From: Skermanella aerolata KACC 11604
GTDB lineage: Bacteria; Pseudomonadota; Alphaproteobacteria; Azospirillales; Azospirillaceae
Direction: 5' to 3'
DNA: 64,000 nucleotides
Assembly (NCBI RefSeq): GCF_000936425.1
Contig: NZ_AVFK01000015.1
Location: forward strand, 103,227 to 167,226
Shown here: piece by piece, positions 9,640 through 18,883 of the stretch
Numbering within the stretch: position 1 is the first letter of the stretch
How the letters are laid out: each line of letters opens with the position of its first letter
Notes under the pieces: generated by a model
Database searches by the model: none
Told to the model about the DNA's origin: nothing
Seen by the model: only the letters and a program-made list of their open reading frames with translations
Position numbers and translations under genes: made by a program

Positions 9640-10311
9640 CTACGCGGTAAGTCTGGGGGAAATACCATGTTGTATCGCCCAAACGGCAGCCTGGGTCCGA
9701 TTCTGAGCACGGATCTTTCGCATGACGTTCTTGAAGTGCATCTTAACGGTCGACTCGGTGATGTTAAGATTGCGTGCGATAGCTTTGTTGGATTGGCCGC
9801 CCAGTAGGCAGCGCAGGATTTCGATCTCCCGCTTGGACAGTTCGTTGCCAAGGGACGGCAGTGTCGCCGAATGCGTTGGCGCCGTTTCCTCGATCCCGCT
9901 GCTGATCAGGAGGTCGGCGATGCTGCGGGGAAAAACCGCCTCGCCGAGCATGACGAGATGCAGCGACCGCTGAAGGGCCTCGCAGGACATCGTCTTGTTG
10001 AGGCATCCGTCGGCGCCGGCCTGAAGCGCCCCGCTCATGATCTGCGACGTCAGTTCTGACGCCAGGACGACGATGCGCGACACCGTTGTCGATGCGCGAA
10101 GCTGCTTGAGCAGCGCCATCTCGTCCGCATTGCCGCTTTGCAGGTTCAGCAGGATCAGGTCGGGATGGCTGCCCTGCCGGACAGCCACGGTCGCATCTGC
10201 GAGCGATGTATACTCCGCCGAGATTTTGAATGATGTCGTGCTGAGTAAGGCTCCCAGCGCGGCGCAGAAAAGTCGATCGCTGTCGACCAACATTACATCG
10301 CAGTTAGTCAT
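9640..10311 (-). CDS. NarL/LuxR-type response regulator with degenerate receiver (Asn at phosphoacceptor site)
   Basis: A 223-residue regulator: receiver-like domain about residues 4-125, LuxR helix-turn-helix about 155-220 (LSKREIEILRCLLGGQSNKAIARNL, then STVKMHFKNVMRKI). The acidic patch (VDSD) and the conserved Lys (LNKT) are kept, but the phosphoacceptor position reads DLILLNLQSG, with Asn56 where Asp is normal. It therefore probably cannot be phosphorylated at the standard site and would be controlled by level, ligand or partner. The neighbouring regulator at 10670 runs divergently and has an intact Asp, so the two may control the same promoters. Confidence 0.9.
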   Translation of the reverse strand: MTNCDVMLVDSDRLFCAALGALLSTTSFKISAEYTSLADATVAVRQGSHPDLILLNLQSGNADEMALLKQLRASTTVSRIVVLASELTSQIMSGALQAGADGCLNKTMSCEALQRSLHLVMLGEAVFPRSIADLLISSGIEETAPTHSATLPSLGNELSKREIEILRCLLGGQSNKAIARNLNITESTVKMHFKNVMRKIRAQNRTQAAVWAIQHGISPRLTA

Positions 10312-10669
10312 CGCATGGCTCCCAGTTGAGCGGTATCATCCGCATCATTTAGCTTTTTATTGAATTCTTTACGATTTCACATCGAAAGAGGTAGCTGGGT
10401 GACTTGACAATAAAAACTTACATGAAATCGATGTTCCGATGCTATAGGATACTTACAAGACCAAGCACACGTTCCTAAGCTGACAGCCATCAGGGGCAAC
10501 CAAAAAGAGAGATTTTGGAGTTGGCGGGCTTAGCAGCTAAAGAATTCTTGCGAGGGGGATCCGATCCGTGGAGAGCAATCAAAGACTAGCCTGTTGGGAA
10601 GTCGCTGGACCCTTGCTGTTTGTTTCAAAAGCAACCAGTTTCCTCCAATGGCAGATGTGATAGCGCCAG
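10312..10669. other. Divergent intergenic region between two LuxR-type regulators
   Basis: About 360 bases with lower GC than the flanks and no convincing gene. It must hold the promoters for both divergent regulators. Short AT-rich stretches near 10345-10450 fit promoter DNA, but no clear -35/-10 pair or long inverted repeat was found by eye. Confidence 0.6.
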
Positions 10670-11332
10670 ATGACCAGTAACTCATTGAAAGTCCTGATCG
10701 TCGACGATCACGCGCTCGTCTTGCACGGCTTTGCTCTTTCCGTGCTTGAACTTTTCCCAACCGCCGAAGTGCTCGAAGCGAACTCGCTTGAGGGAGCATT
10801 GGCCACGGTCCGCAGGAACCCGGATCTCTCTTTGGTTCTATTCGATCTCCATTTGGACAGTGACGATGGACTGACCGGAGTCCGCCGGATGATCGAGGCT
10901 TTGGACGGAGTGCCGCTGATCGTGATATCGGCATCCGACGAAAGCGCCGACGTGATCGACAGCGTCCGCGCCGGTGCGAAGGGCTATATTTTGAAGTCGG
11001 GATCGTCTGCCCTGCTGGAGCACGCGATTTCGCTCGTCCTGTCCGGAGAAACCTACGTTCCGCTGCCGCGGACCGTCCTGGTCAGCGCCATCGCGGCGGA
11101 ACCGGAACGGCCTACCAATCATATGCTGGACAGGCTGACTGATCGCCAGCGCGACGTCTTCCAGCTTCTGCTCGCCGGGCATTCCAATAAGGAGATCGCG
11201 CGCTCACTCGGCGTGCTGGAAGGCACGGTCAAGGTTCATGTTCGCGCTATCATGCAGAAACTGGGCGTAAAGAACCGCACCCAGGTCGCTGTCGCGGCGG
11301 CAAGGGCAGGCTGCTTCCCGGAAGAAGTCTGA
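10670..11332 (+). CDS. NarL/LuxR-type response regulator
   Basis: A 220-residue two-domain regulator. The receiver domain (about 6-125) has the acidic pair VDDH, the phosphoacceptor Asp in LVLFDLHLD, Ser in VISASD and Lys in YILKSG. The LuxR-type DNA-binding domain (about 150-212) reads LTDRQRDVFQLLLAGHSNKEIARSL with GTVKVHVRAIMQKLGV. All phosphotransfer residues are intact, unlike the divergent neighbour. No histidine kinase is adjacent, so its partner is unknown. Confidence 0.92.
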   Translation: MTSNSLKVLIVDDHALVLHGFALSVLELFPTAEVLEANSLEGALATVRRNPDLSLVLFDLHLDSDDGLTGVRRMIEALDGVPLIVISASDESADVIDSVRAGAKGYILKSGSSALLEHAISLVLSGETYVPLPRTVLVSAIAAEPERPTNHMLDRLTDRQRDVFQLLLAGHSNKEIARSLGVLEGTVKVHVRAIMQKLGVKNRTQVAVAAARAGCFPEEV

Positions 11333-11350
11333 AGATAGGAAACCCGGCTA

Positions 11351-11375
11351 CGGCGGCAGAAGTCCGATGCCGCCG
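11351..11375. terminator. Hairpin between convergent genes
   Basis: An 8-bp inverted repeat CGGCGGCA/TGCCGCCG with a 9-nt loop lies between the rightward regulator and the leftward PHA synthase gene. There is no T-run, so it is at best a weak or Rho-assisted terminator. Confidence 0.35.
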
Positions 11376-11440
11376 GAGCTCGATCGGATAGCCCGAGCCG
11401 GACCGCCCATTCGGACTGCCCGGCCGGACCCGATCAGACG

Positions 11441-13495
11441 TTACTTCTCCAGGACGTAAGTTCCCGGCGCGTTGCACACCACAGGATACTTGTCGCTCCC
11501 CAGCGCCGGGGCCGGCACCATATCGCCCGCATGCGCGTTCAGCCACCTGACCCAGTCGGGCCACCAGCTTCCGGGCTGCTTGTCGGCGCCCTCCAGCCAC
11601 GCTTCCGGAGACCTCACGTCGCGCGCACCTTCGCGGACGCTGTAGCCGCCCTTCTTGCCGGCGGGGTGGTTGATGATCCCGGCAATGTGGCCGCTCGACG
11701 CCATGACGAAGCGGACATCGCCGCCGGTCAGCTGGGTGATCTTCCATGCGGCGTTCCACGGCACGATATGGTCTTTTTCAGCCCCCACCGCGTAAATGTC
11801 GACCTTGACCTTGCCAAGGTCAATCGGCACGCCGGCCAGCTGGATCTTGCCGGGCTTGACCAGGTTGTTCTCGACATAGGTGTTGCGCAGGTACCAGCTA
11901 TGGGCCGCCCGCGCCATCCGGGTGCCGTCGCTGTTCCAGTAGAGCAGGTCGAAGGCCGGGGGCTTGCCGCCCAGCAGGTAGTTGTTGACCACGTTGCTCC
12001 AGATCAGGTCGTTGGAGCGCAGCAGGTTGAACATGTTCGCCATCTCGCGGCTGTCGAGATAGCCCCGCTCCATCATCTGCTGCTCGATGAAGTCGATCTG
12101 CGGTTCGTCCATGAAGAAGGCGCTGTCGCCGACCCGGCTAAAGTCCTGCATCGACACCATGAATGTAGCCGATCCGAACCGGGTGTCGCCCTCCGCCGCG
12201 AGATATGACAGCGTCATCGCCAGCAGCGATCCGCCGATGCAGTACCCGACCGGATTGACGCTGTCGCTGCCGGTGATGTCGCGCACGGCGTCGGCGGCGG
12301 CCAGCGGGCCGAGATTCATGTAGTCCTCGAAGGTGATGTCCTCCATTGAGGCATCGGGGTTCTTCCAGCTCACCATGAACACCGTGAAGCCCTGGTCGAC
12401 GAGGTACTTCACCATGCTGTTCTTGGGCTGCATGTCCAAGATGTAGAACTTGTTGATCCACGGCGGCATGATCAGGATCGGCACCTGACGGACTTGCTCG
12501 GTGGACGGCGAGTACTGGATCAGTTCGATCAGGCGGTTGCGCAGGACCACCTTGCCCGGAGTCACGGCCAGATTGCGGCCCGGCTCGAAGGCGGTCGCGT
12601 CGACCATGCTCAGCCGGCCTTCGCGCAGGTCGTGCAGCAGGTTGCGGGCACCGTCGGCCAGACTGGCGCCACCGGTCTCGACCGCGCGCCGCAACGCTAC
12701 CGGGTTTGACATCAGCAGCAGGCTCGGGCTCATCGCATCGACGAACTGGCGCAGGTGGAAGGTGATGCGCTCACGCTCCTGCGGGTCCATGTCTTCGTCC
12801 TCCATGCCCTGCCTCAGCAGAAAATCGGAGGCCAGCAGATACATCTCCTTCAGGGTCTTGTAGACGGGATTGCCGTTCCACTCCGGGGCGTCGAACCGCT
12901 TGTCGCTGCCGGTGCCGGTTTCCGGCGCCGTGCCCGTGGTCAGGCCCCACCAGCGGGCGCCGGCGGAGTTCCAGGTCTCCATCGCCGACGACCAGATCTG
13001 CATGTTGAGCTCCGCCGAACGCGTGAAGGCCTTGGCGGGGTCGCGGAGCGACCGCAGCCAGACTATCCGGAGCGCGCGGACAGCCTCCGCCCAGTCTACC
13101 GGAATCACTTCGCGCAGGGGGTTGGCGTTCCACATGCGGTCGATCGATGCCAGCATAGGGTCGGCGGCGACGAAGCGCTGGAACTGTTCCACCCCGGTCG
13201 CCAGTAGCGACCCCGATACGGCGTCGGCGCTCGCCACCCACCACGGCTGTTCCGTGCTGCCGACAGGGGCGAAGCCCCCCATGTTCTGCTTCATCCAGGA
13301 CATCCACAGACCAAGCGCCGCCTCCGGAGTGGGTATCCCCATCCCAGCCTGACCATCGGCCGGCGGCTGGGTCTCCGATGCGGACCGCTCTTCCGGAGCC
13401 CCGGTCGTGGCGCCGCCGCTGGGGGCGGCTTCCTCGGCGCGCTTGCCGGCGGATGGCCGGCGGCGGCGGGTGTCTTCACCCTTGATGGTGGCCAT
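11441..13495 (-). CDS. phaC: Class I poly(3-hydroxyalkanoate) synthase
   Basis: A 684-residue PHA polymerase that joins 3-hydroxyacyl-CoA units into storage polyester at granule surfaces. The lipase-like box is GYCIGG with catalytic Cys419; the other triad members are Asp575 (EKDHIVPW) and His603 (SSGHIAG). The N-terminal PhaC domain and conserved PPWINKFYILD are present. The protein is about 90 residues longer than typical class I enzymes, mostly because of a charged, disordered N-terminal 50 residues. No PhaE or PhaR partner is adjacent, consistent with class I. A small protein and a PhaC-like hydrolase lie upstream on the same strand. Confidence 0.95.
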   Translation of the reverse strand: MATIKGEDTRRRRPSAGKRAEEAAPSGGATTGAPEERSASETQPPADGQAGMGIPTPEAALGLWMSWMKQNMGGFAPVGSTEQPWWVASADAVSGSLLATGVEQFQRFVAADPMLASIDRMWNANPLREVIPVDWAEAVRALRIVWLRSLRDPAKAFTRSAELNMQIWSSAMETWNSAGARWWGLTTGTAPETGTGSDKRFDAPEWNGNPVYKTLKEMYLLASDFLLRQGMEDEDMDPQERERITFHLRQFVDAMSPSLLLMSNPVALRRAVETGGASLADGARNLLHDLREGRLSMVDATAFEPGRNLAVTPGKVVLRNRLIELIQYSPSTEQVRQVPILIMPPWINKFYILDMQPKNSMVKYLVDQGFTVFMVSWKNPDASMEDITFEDYMNLGPLAAADAVRDITGSDSVNPVGYCIGGSLLAMTLSYLAAEGDTRFGSATFMVSMQDFSRVGDSAFFMDEPQIDFIEQQMMERGYLDSREMANMFNLLRSNDLIWSNVVNNYLLGGKPPAFDLLYWNSDGTRMARAAHSWYLRNTYVENNLVKPGKIQLAGVPIDLGKVKVDIYAVGAEKDHIVPWNAAWKITQLTGGDVRFVMASSGHIAGIINHPAGKKGGYSVREGARDVRSPEAWLEGADKQPGSWWPDWVRWLNAHAGDMVPAPALGSDKYPVVCNAPGTYVLEK

Positions 13496-13582
13496 TGCGG
13501 TATTCCCCCCTTGTGGTGCCGGACTGGCCGGCGTCGGCTTGTTGAGGCGTAGCTTTGCAGTAGTGCCGTCTTTTTATGGCCG

Positions 13583-13756
13583 CTATCGCCCGGACGGCTT
13601 GCCCTTGCCGCGTCCCGCCTGCTCCCGGGACGGAGCCTCCCCGGCGATCGGCTTCTGCGGCAGGATGCCTGGACTTGTCTCCGTCGACGGAGTTTCGGGC
13701 GTATCCGTGTCGTTGGCGAAGTTCGGTTCGTCCTTGTCGGTGGAGGAATTGCTCAT
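13583..13756 (-). CDS. Small hydrophilic protein upstream of phaC
   Basis: A 57-residue ORF beginning MSNSSTDKDEPNFAND and ending GRGKGKPSGR. A GGAGAC-AGGGG sequence just before the ATG is a good ribosome binding site, codons have GC-rich third positions like the neighbours, and the gene is in line with phaC on the same strand. It has no membrane segment or Cys, with an acidic N-terminal half and a basic Gly/Lys/Arg C-terminus, so it is probably disordered. It might be a granule-associated or regulatory small protein, but that rests only on position. Confidence 0.55.
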   Translation of the reverse strand: MSNSSTDKDEPNFANDTDTPETPSTETSPGILPQKPIAGEAPSREQAGRGKGKPSGR

Positions 13757-13909
13757 TCCCCTGTCTCCTTCATGCGGTGCTCGGCAATCCGATGATGAAA
13801 CATCTGATAAGGGCGATCCTCACCGGACAGATTTATCATGACCGCGCGTTCGACGGCAGGGGTATGGCATGGGTGCGGCATTCCGGCATTCTCCCGTCCC
13901 CAGCAGCGG

Positions 13910-15058
13910 TCAGCCGGCGCTGGCGATATCCTTCTGCCAGCCGATCACTTCCGGCCATACGGCCTGATGGGCGGTGCGTCCGATCAAGGGTCCGACGTGC
14001 TGGAGCGACACCCCGACGTCGCCGCCATAGGTGACCGTCCGCTTGTTGGCCGCCGGCGAGGCCTCGATCACCGGCAGCATCGACGCCGGTGGGATGATCT
14101 GGCTGTCGTTGCCCAGGATCGCCAGCAGGGGTGACGCAAGGCCTGCTGGGGACGCCGTCCTGCCGTTGATCTCCAAGGTGCCGCGGGCGAACCTGTCCTC
14201 CCGGTAAAGCTGCTCGATCAGTTCCTCGAACAGCCTTCCGGGCAGCGGAAACTCGTCCAGCGTCCAGCGCTCCACAGCAAGATGGGCTTGGAACGCCCGT
14301 GGATCGGCGAGACTGGCGATCATGTCCATCCGCCGGTCCCAGTTGAACTCGCGCGGGGATGCCTTTGCCGAAACCATGTTCAGGAAGGTGCCGGGGATAT
14401 TGCCGAAAAGCTCGCGCAACGCCGCCGCGTGCGGTGCGCCCGCCACGACCGGCGCAAAGACGCCGCTGTCCGGGCCGAAATGCAGGGGCGCCTCGACCAC
14501 GACCAGGCCGCGGATACGGTCCGCGTGCAGGCTGCTGAAGATGGTCGCCAGGGTACCGCCCAGCGAATGCCCGGCGATGAAGATGCGGTCGCCGTCGCCC
14601 GCAGCCGCGATGGCGTCGGCGCACCGCAGGATCAGGCGGTCGGCATAATCGGCGAGCCCGAGCGGCGATCCGGCCCGGCCCTTGCCGCCGGTCTTGCCGC
14701 CGTCGTCGTCGGCTGGTTCGACGGGCTCGATCCACTCCGTCATATAGACGCGGAAGCCCGCCTCCAGGTAGCGGCGGACGACGCTGACATGGGGCAGCAG
14801 GTCCCAGATGTAGCCGCGCTTGATCGGTGCGGGAACGATCAGGAGGGTAGGGCCTCCTGGAACGGATGGCTGCTCCCCATAGAGTCGGAGCCGCACGTCC
14901 GGCTCGTCCAGAACCGTCCTGAACGGCGTTTCCTGCCGCCCAAGACCCATGCTGTCCATGGCATTGCCGCGCCACCGCCGTACGGCGTCGAACCTGCGCA
15001 ATGCGTCGGCCCAGAAGGCCGCACCGTCGGAGGAAGGGCCTTCCCTGTCGTCCGCCAT
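13910..15058 (-). CDS. PhaC-like alpha/beta hydrolase with Ser nucleophile
   Basis: A 382-residue alpha/beta hydrolase related to PHA synthases: it shares the TLLIVPAPIKRGYIWDL and GFRVYMTEWIEP segments with the PhaC core. The nucleophile box is GHSLGG with Ser165 rather than the synthase Cys, so hydrolysis or transacylation is likelier than polymerisation. The candidate acid lies in LAILGNDSQIIPP and the His in LQHVGPLIG. A GGAGAGACAGGA lies directly before the ATG. It is upstream of phaC on the same strand, so a role in PHA turnover is a fair inference. Confidence 0.75.
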   Translation of the reverse strand: MADDREGPSSDGAAFWADALRRFDAVRRWRGNAMDSMGLGRQETPFRTVLDEPDVRLRLYGEQPSVPGGPTLLIVPAPIKRGYIWDLLPHVSVVRRYLEAGFRVYMTEWIEPVEPADDDGGKTGGKGRAGSPLGLADYADRLILRCADAIAAAGDGDRIFIAGHSLGGTLATIFSSLHADRIRGLVVVEAPLHFGPDSGVFAPVVAGAPHAAALRELFGNIPGTFLNMVSAKASPREFNWDRRMDMIASLADPRAFQAHLAVERWTLDEFPLPGRLFEELIEQLYREDRFARGTLEINGRTASPAGLASPLLAILGNDSQIIPPASMLPVIEASPAANKRTVTYGGDVGVSLQHVGPLIGRTAHQAVWPEVIGWQKDIASAG

Positions 15059-15182
15059 TCCTGTCTCTCCAATTTTCCCGGAACCGGCGCCGGTACTTTC
15101 CGGCCCGGTTCGCTGGACAGGCTTGTATCACAGGTACGGCGCCGATGGGCAATCGTCGGCCCCGGCGGCCTGTCATCAGGCT

Positions 15183-16238
15183 TCATCCGATCCGCGGCCG
15201 TATGTCCCGCGTCGCGTTCAGGATGTCCATGGTCACCAGGTCGTCGACCCGGGGGACCTTCTTCGGGAACTGGCCGAGCCGGGCGAACAGTTCTATCTGG
15301 TCCGCCCAGACATCCTTGTCCATGATGCCCCAGCCGCCCTTTTTCGTGGCGCCGTTGAAGGCGTAGGACAGCATCACGTCGAGCGCGGACCTTTCGTCCT
15401 CCGCGTTCAGGTGAGGAAACTCGGCGATCAGGAGGTCCAGCGCCTTCTCACGATTGTTGAAGGCGAACTCCCAACCCCTGCTCGTTGCCCGGACGAAGCG
15501 GGCCAGGAGATCCGGCCGGTCGACGATGGTCTGGAGCGTGGCGTAATAGGGATGGGCATAGAGCCGGACACCGGCGTCCCAAAGCCGCAGGTCGACCCGG
15601 TCTGCTCCCAGGATCTTGAGTGCCGCGGTATTGGTCAGCCAGCCCGCCATGACGTCGACCTCGCCCGTGACCAGCGGCGTCATGTCCGATCCGGTCGTCA
15701 TCAAGGTGACATCCCGCAGATCTATGGCATTCTTGGCGAGGAAGACGCGAACGAGGATCAGGCTCGTCGGCGACACGCCGATCCGCTTGCCCAGGAGGTC
15801 GCGTGCCGAGCGCACGGGGGCTCGCTTCCGCGAAAAGAAGCAGAAGGGGTGCTGCTGCGCGCCGACCGCGAAGCATTTGAGCGGCACGTTCTGGGAAACC
15901 GCCACCATCAGCGAGGGAGTGGACGAGAGTTGCCCCACCTCCGCCCGTCCGGCCGTCACCCGGGAAAGACCGTCGATATTCGGTCCGCCCTGAACGATGT
16001 TCAGCTCGACGCCTTCCTGTTCGTAGAAGCCCATCCGCTTGGCGCAGACCTCGCCAGTCTGGTTGTTGGAGTTGAGCCAGCCGATCTGGAAGTTGATCCG
16101 TGCAGGACTTTCGGCGTGGCCGCCGGCGGAGAGGAAGACGGCGGCCGGCGCCGCCGCCAAGGCAAGCGAACCGGCCGCACATGCTCCGATGAACTCGCGC
16201 CGGGCGGGAAATATGGGCGAAAGACTTTTTGGTCGCAT
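15183..16238 (-). CDS. NMT1/THI5-like ABC substrate-binding protein
   Basis: A 351-residue exported binding protein of the NMT1/SsuA/TauA type. The N-terminus has a twin-arginine-like signal (ARREFIGACAAGSLALAAAPAA), so export by Tat is possible. The mature part starts INFQIGWLNSNNQTGEVCAKRMGFYEQEGV, the usual opening for binding proteins of thiamin-precursor, sulfonate or nitrate-type uptake. The start at MRPK is chosen because AAGGG lies about 9 nt upstream; an upstream ATG has none. No permease or ATPase gene is next to it, so it is either an orphan or served by a distant transporter. Confidence 0.85.
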   Translation of the reverse strand: MRPKSLSPIFPARREFIGACAAGSLALAAAPAAVFLSAGGHAESPARINFQIGWLNSNNQTGEVCAKRMGFYEQEGVELNIVQGGPNIDGLSRVTAGRAEVGQLSSTPSLMVAVSQNVPLKCFAVGAQQHPFCFFSRKRAPVRSARDLLGKRIGVSPTSLILVRVFLAKNAIDLRDVTLMTTGSDMTPLVTGEVDVMAGWLTNTAALKILGADRVDLRLWDAGVRLYAHPYYATLQTIVDRPDLLARFVRATSRGWEFAFNNREKALDLLIAEFPHLNAEDERSALDVMLSYAFNGATKKGGWGIMDKDVWADQIELFARLGQFPKKVPRVDDLVTMDILNATRDIRPRIG

Positions 16239-16973
16239 GCTTCGAGGCCCTTCGGCCGGAAAAGTGGCAGGCATTCAAGAAGAACGTGTTTCATCTTGTG
16301 TCCGGACCGGCGGAGCCGGGCGCTTCGCCATCTCCGGCAATCGCACTGAAGTATAATATTAAAACCTATGATAGAAAATAAACTACTATAATCACCTATT
16401 AAGCCACTAAGTCCAAAGAAACTCTCTGGTTGATAGATTTACATGCCCGTCCGTTATCATTCAACAGGTTTGAAGGGCAATACCTATGTTTCATGCCGAA
16501 AAAAGATCCTCCTCGACAGATGAGAGCATCTTAGGAGGTGCAATGAAAGCTTCAAAAAGTCAACAATAGGCCCGCTTATCTCTGATTCGGCGTTGTGGAA
16601 ACTTGAAATATACATTAAATATTTTCACCATTTGTGAATAAGTTATCAATATAAGAACTAGTAAATTCCCAGAGTCAGATTTCAGATTTGAAACAATCTC
16701 ACAACATACTTTGATTTTCTCCACTCGAACAGGGTCTTCGATGATTTTCATGTTCTGGGTCATATGCCCGATACGGGAATCAAAAAAAACCTGAATTTCA
16801 GAACAGAAATAAAAACTTAATTGAATGGATGCAGTTTTCAAGCTAGCGTCCTTCTATTGCATTGGTAGGCAAATGCATACAGGCGCATATGTCGACTATT
16901 ATTGGGTTGAGGCGCCAGTCGATCAGTTCCGCCGGTATATCATAAACAGATTCTGATAATCGATGAGGCAGCC
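16239..16973. other. AT-rich gene-poor stretch
   Basis: About 735 bases between the binding-protein gene and the dehydrogenase operon. From about 16340 to 16860 the base composition is clearly more AT-rich than anywhere else nearby. A 93-codon open frame (16560-16841, minus, TTG start) exists but has no ribosome binding site and no recognisable features. The right end must contain the promoter of the dehydrogenase operon. Confidence 0.6.
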
Positions 16974-18377
16974 ATGCGACGCTTTACGGCCCTAGGGGCG
17001 ACATTTGTCTTCGGGTCATTATGTGCTTTTGTCACGGCCGGTTTCCCGGGCTCATCGAGCGCAGCCGATCAGGCGATCGTGCTAAGCCCGGTCCTACCCG
17101 CCACCGTCGCCGTACCGCAGCCGAATCCCGATCTAGGCCAACTCCAGACCGACTTCGACGTTTTCTCCTGGCAGACCTTCGTCGCTCTCAACTGGCCGGC
17201 CGATCAGAACGGCAACGCCAACACCGCCGTCACGATCGGACAGCAGGGCACCACGCCTCCCGGCGTATGGGAAACCTGGAAGGAATCGACCGAAGTCTTC
17301 AAGGACGACGGGACGCCTCCGACGCCCTGGGGCGACCCCGACCGGGATATCCCGGAGGCCTGCAAGAAGCTGGCGGCTTCCGATGGAAACAAGCTCCTGC
17401 CGCACGTCGCCAAGAAACCGGACGTGCTGTTCTCTTCGACCCAGCCGTTCCTGTCCGGTCCTCTGATCGACCAGAACGGCCAGTTCGGCCGGTTCGAGAT
17501 CTCGCTCAACAAGTCGATGTTCGACTACATCGTCGGCAACGAACTCTACAATACGCAGGGACAGCAGAGATTCGCCGACCAGGGCAAGAAGGTCGCGTTC
17601 GCGTGCACGGCCAACGGGACCTCGGATACCGGCGCCGTCATGGTCAAGGCCGCCTGGAAGATCCTGGGGCAGAGCGACGACGCCGCGGGTTTCTATACGC
17701 GCAAAGCCCTGGTCTGGACGCCGGCCCTGACCGACCCGGCCGATCCGGCCAAGCCGGTCACCCCCGCCACCTGCATGATTTCCGATGTCGGCATGATCGG
17801 CCTGCACATCGCGACCAAGGTCAAGAACACGTCGCAATGGGTCTGGTCCACGTTCGAGCACAAGGGCAACGTGCCCGACCTCGACGGCCTCCCGGCCAAG
17901 CAGCCCTACAGCTTCTACAATCAGGACTGCAAGGGCTGCACGCCGGTCAACCAGCCGCCGCCGCGCCCCTGGGACCCCAACAAGCCGGGCCAGCCGACCC
18001 AGATCGCCCGGGTGACCCCGATCGACCCGTCGACGACGGCGCTGAACAAGTCGTGGCAGGCGGCGCTTGCGGCGGTCAACCCGACCTCGCCCTGGCAGAA
18101 CTACGAACTCGTCAGCACGCAGTGGCCGACGCTCGTTTCCAAGGACTGCAACACCCCGGCGGCCGGCGCCAGTCCGCTCGGCAATCCGGCCCCGCAGTTC
18201 CTCGCCAACACCACGCTGGAAAGTTACATCCAGGGCAAAACGCCGAACGTGTCGTCGAGCTGCATCGGCTGCCACAAGAACGCCGCCGCGATGACCGGCA
18301 ACTTCTCCGACTTCACCTACATGCTGTCGATGGCGAAACCGCTCGCAACGCCGGCTCCCGCACCCGCCAAGCCCTGA
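16974..18377 (+). CDS. Exported monohaem-motif protein of FAD dehydrogenase operon
   Basis: A 467-residue secreted protein. Residues 1-31 are a signal peptide (ends SSSAADQ). Near the C-terminus CIGCH (residues 430-434) is a single c-type haem motif; a second Cys pair DCKGC (319-322) lacks the His. The rest does not look like a known cytochrome domain. GATGAGGCAGCC before the ATG is a good ribosome binding site. It is followed 24 nt later by the small subunit and then the GMC flavoprotein, so it probably takes electrons from the flavoprotein in the periplasm. Standard partners in gluconate, sorbitol and fructose dehydrogenases have three haems, so this is atypical. Confidence 0.7.
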   Translation: MRRFTALGATFVFGSLCAFVTAGFPGSSSAADQAIVLSPVLPATVAVPQPNPDLGQLQTDFDVFSWQTFVALNWPADQNGNANTAVTIGQQGTTPPGVWETWKESTEVFKDDGTPPTPWGDPDRDIPEACKKLAASDGNKLLPHVAKKPDVLFSSTQPFLSGPLIDQNGQFGRFEISLNKSMFDYIVGNELYNTQGQQRFADQGKKVAFACTANGTSDTGAVMVKAAWKILGQSDDAAGFYTRKALVWTPALTDPADPAKPVTPATCMISDVGMIGLHIATKVKNTSQWVWSTFEHKGNVPDLDGLPAKQPYSFYNQDCKGCTPVNQPPPRPWDPNKPGQPTQIARVTPIDPSTTALNKSWQAALAAVNPTSPWQNYELVSTQWPTLVSKDCNTPAAGASPLGNPAPQFLANTTLESYIQGKTPNVSSSCIGCHKNAAAMTGNFSDFTYMLSMAKPLATPAPAPAKP

Positions 18378-18401
18378 TTTCCCGCCGCGGAGTCCACTCC
18401 C

Positions 18402-18869
18402 ATGGATGACAAACAGTCTAAGACGGCCTTCATCGGTCTGTCGCAGGCTCTGACCGGCATAGCCGGCAGCCTGCTGGTGCCTCAGTTCGACAGCATGAAT
18501 ATTCTTCAGACGATCTATGACGGGTTCGTCAACAATGCCGGCCCTTATGCCGCCCAGGTGATCCTGGAGCGCTTCGTATCGCTCCGGGATCAGGGATTGG
18601 GCGACGACGAGATCGCCGGCCGCATCCTCGCCGACGCCGACAACGGCCCCGTCGCCGCGTCGCTCACCAAGCTGTGGCTGCTCGGGAACTGGTATCCTCT
18701 CGGCAGCCAGTCGAACCCCGTCGTGATCTCCAGCAACGCGTATATCCAGGGCTGGGCCTGGAAGATCGCACAGGCCCATCCGATGGGTTACTCGGAGCTG
18801 GAGCCCGGCTCCTGGGCCGAACCGCCCCCGCCGCTCGGCGATTACATCACGCCGACGCCCCAGTCCTGA
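18402..18869 (+). CDS. FAD-dependent dehydrogenase small subunit (sorbitol/fructose dehydrogenase type)
   Basis: A 155-residue protein. The central LTKLWLLGNWYPLG and the C-terminal GWAWKIAQAHPMGYSELEPG followed by SWAEPPP match the small-subunit family of membrane FAD dehydrogenases (FAD-SLDH type, PF12318). In such enzymes the small subunit acts as chaperone for export of the catalytic flavoprotein. There is a weakly hydrophobic N-terminal stretch but no clear Tat motif here. It lies between the haem protein and the GMC subunit, with 14 nt to the latter. Confidence 0.78.
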   Translation: MDDKQSKTAFIGLSQALTGIAGSLLVPQFDSMNILQTIYDGFVNNAGPYAAQVILERFVSLRDQGLGDDEIAGRILADADNGPVAASLTKLWLLGNWYPLGSQSNPVVISSNAYIQGWAWKIAQAHPMGYSELEPGSWAEPPPPLGDYITPTPQS

Positions 18870-18883
18870 CAGGAGCAGCATCC

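Noticed and set aside
16560..16841. 93-codon minus-strand open frame in the AT-rich patch
   Set aside because: TTG start without ribosome binding site, no recognisable domain, and the AT-rich base composition differs from true genes here.
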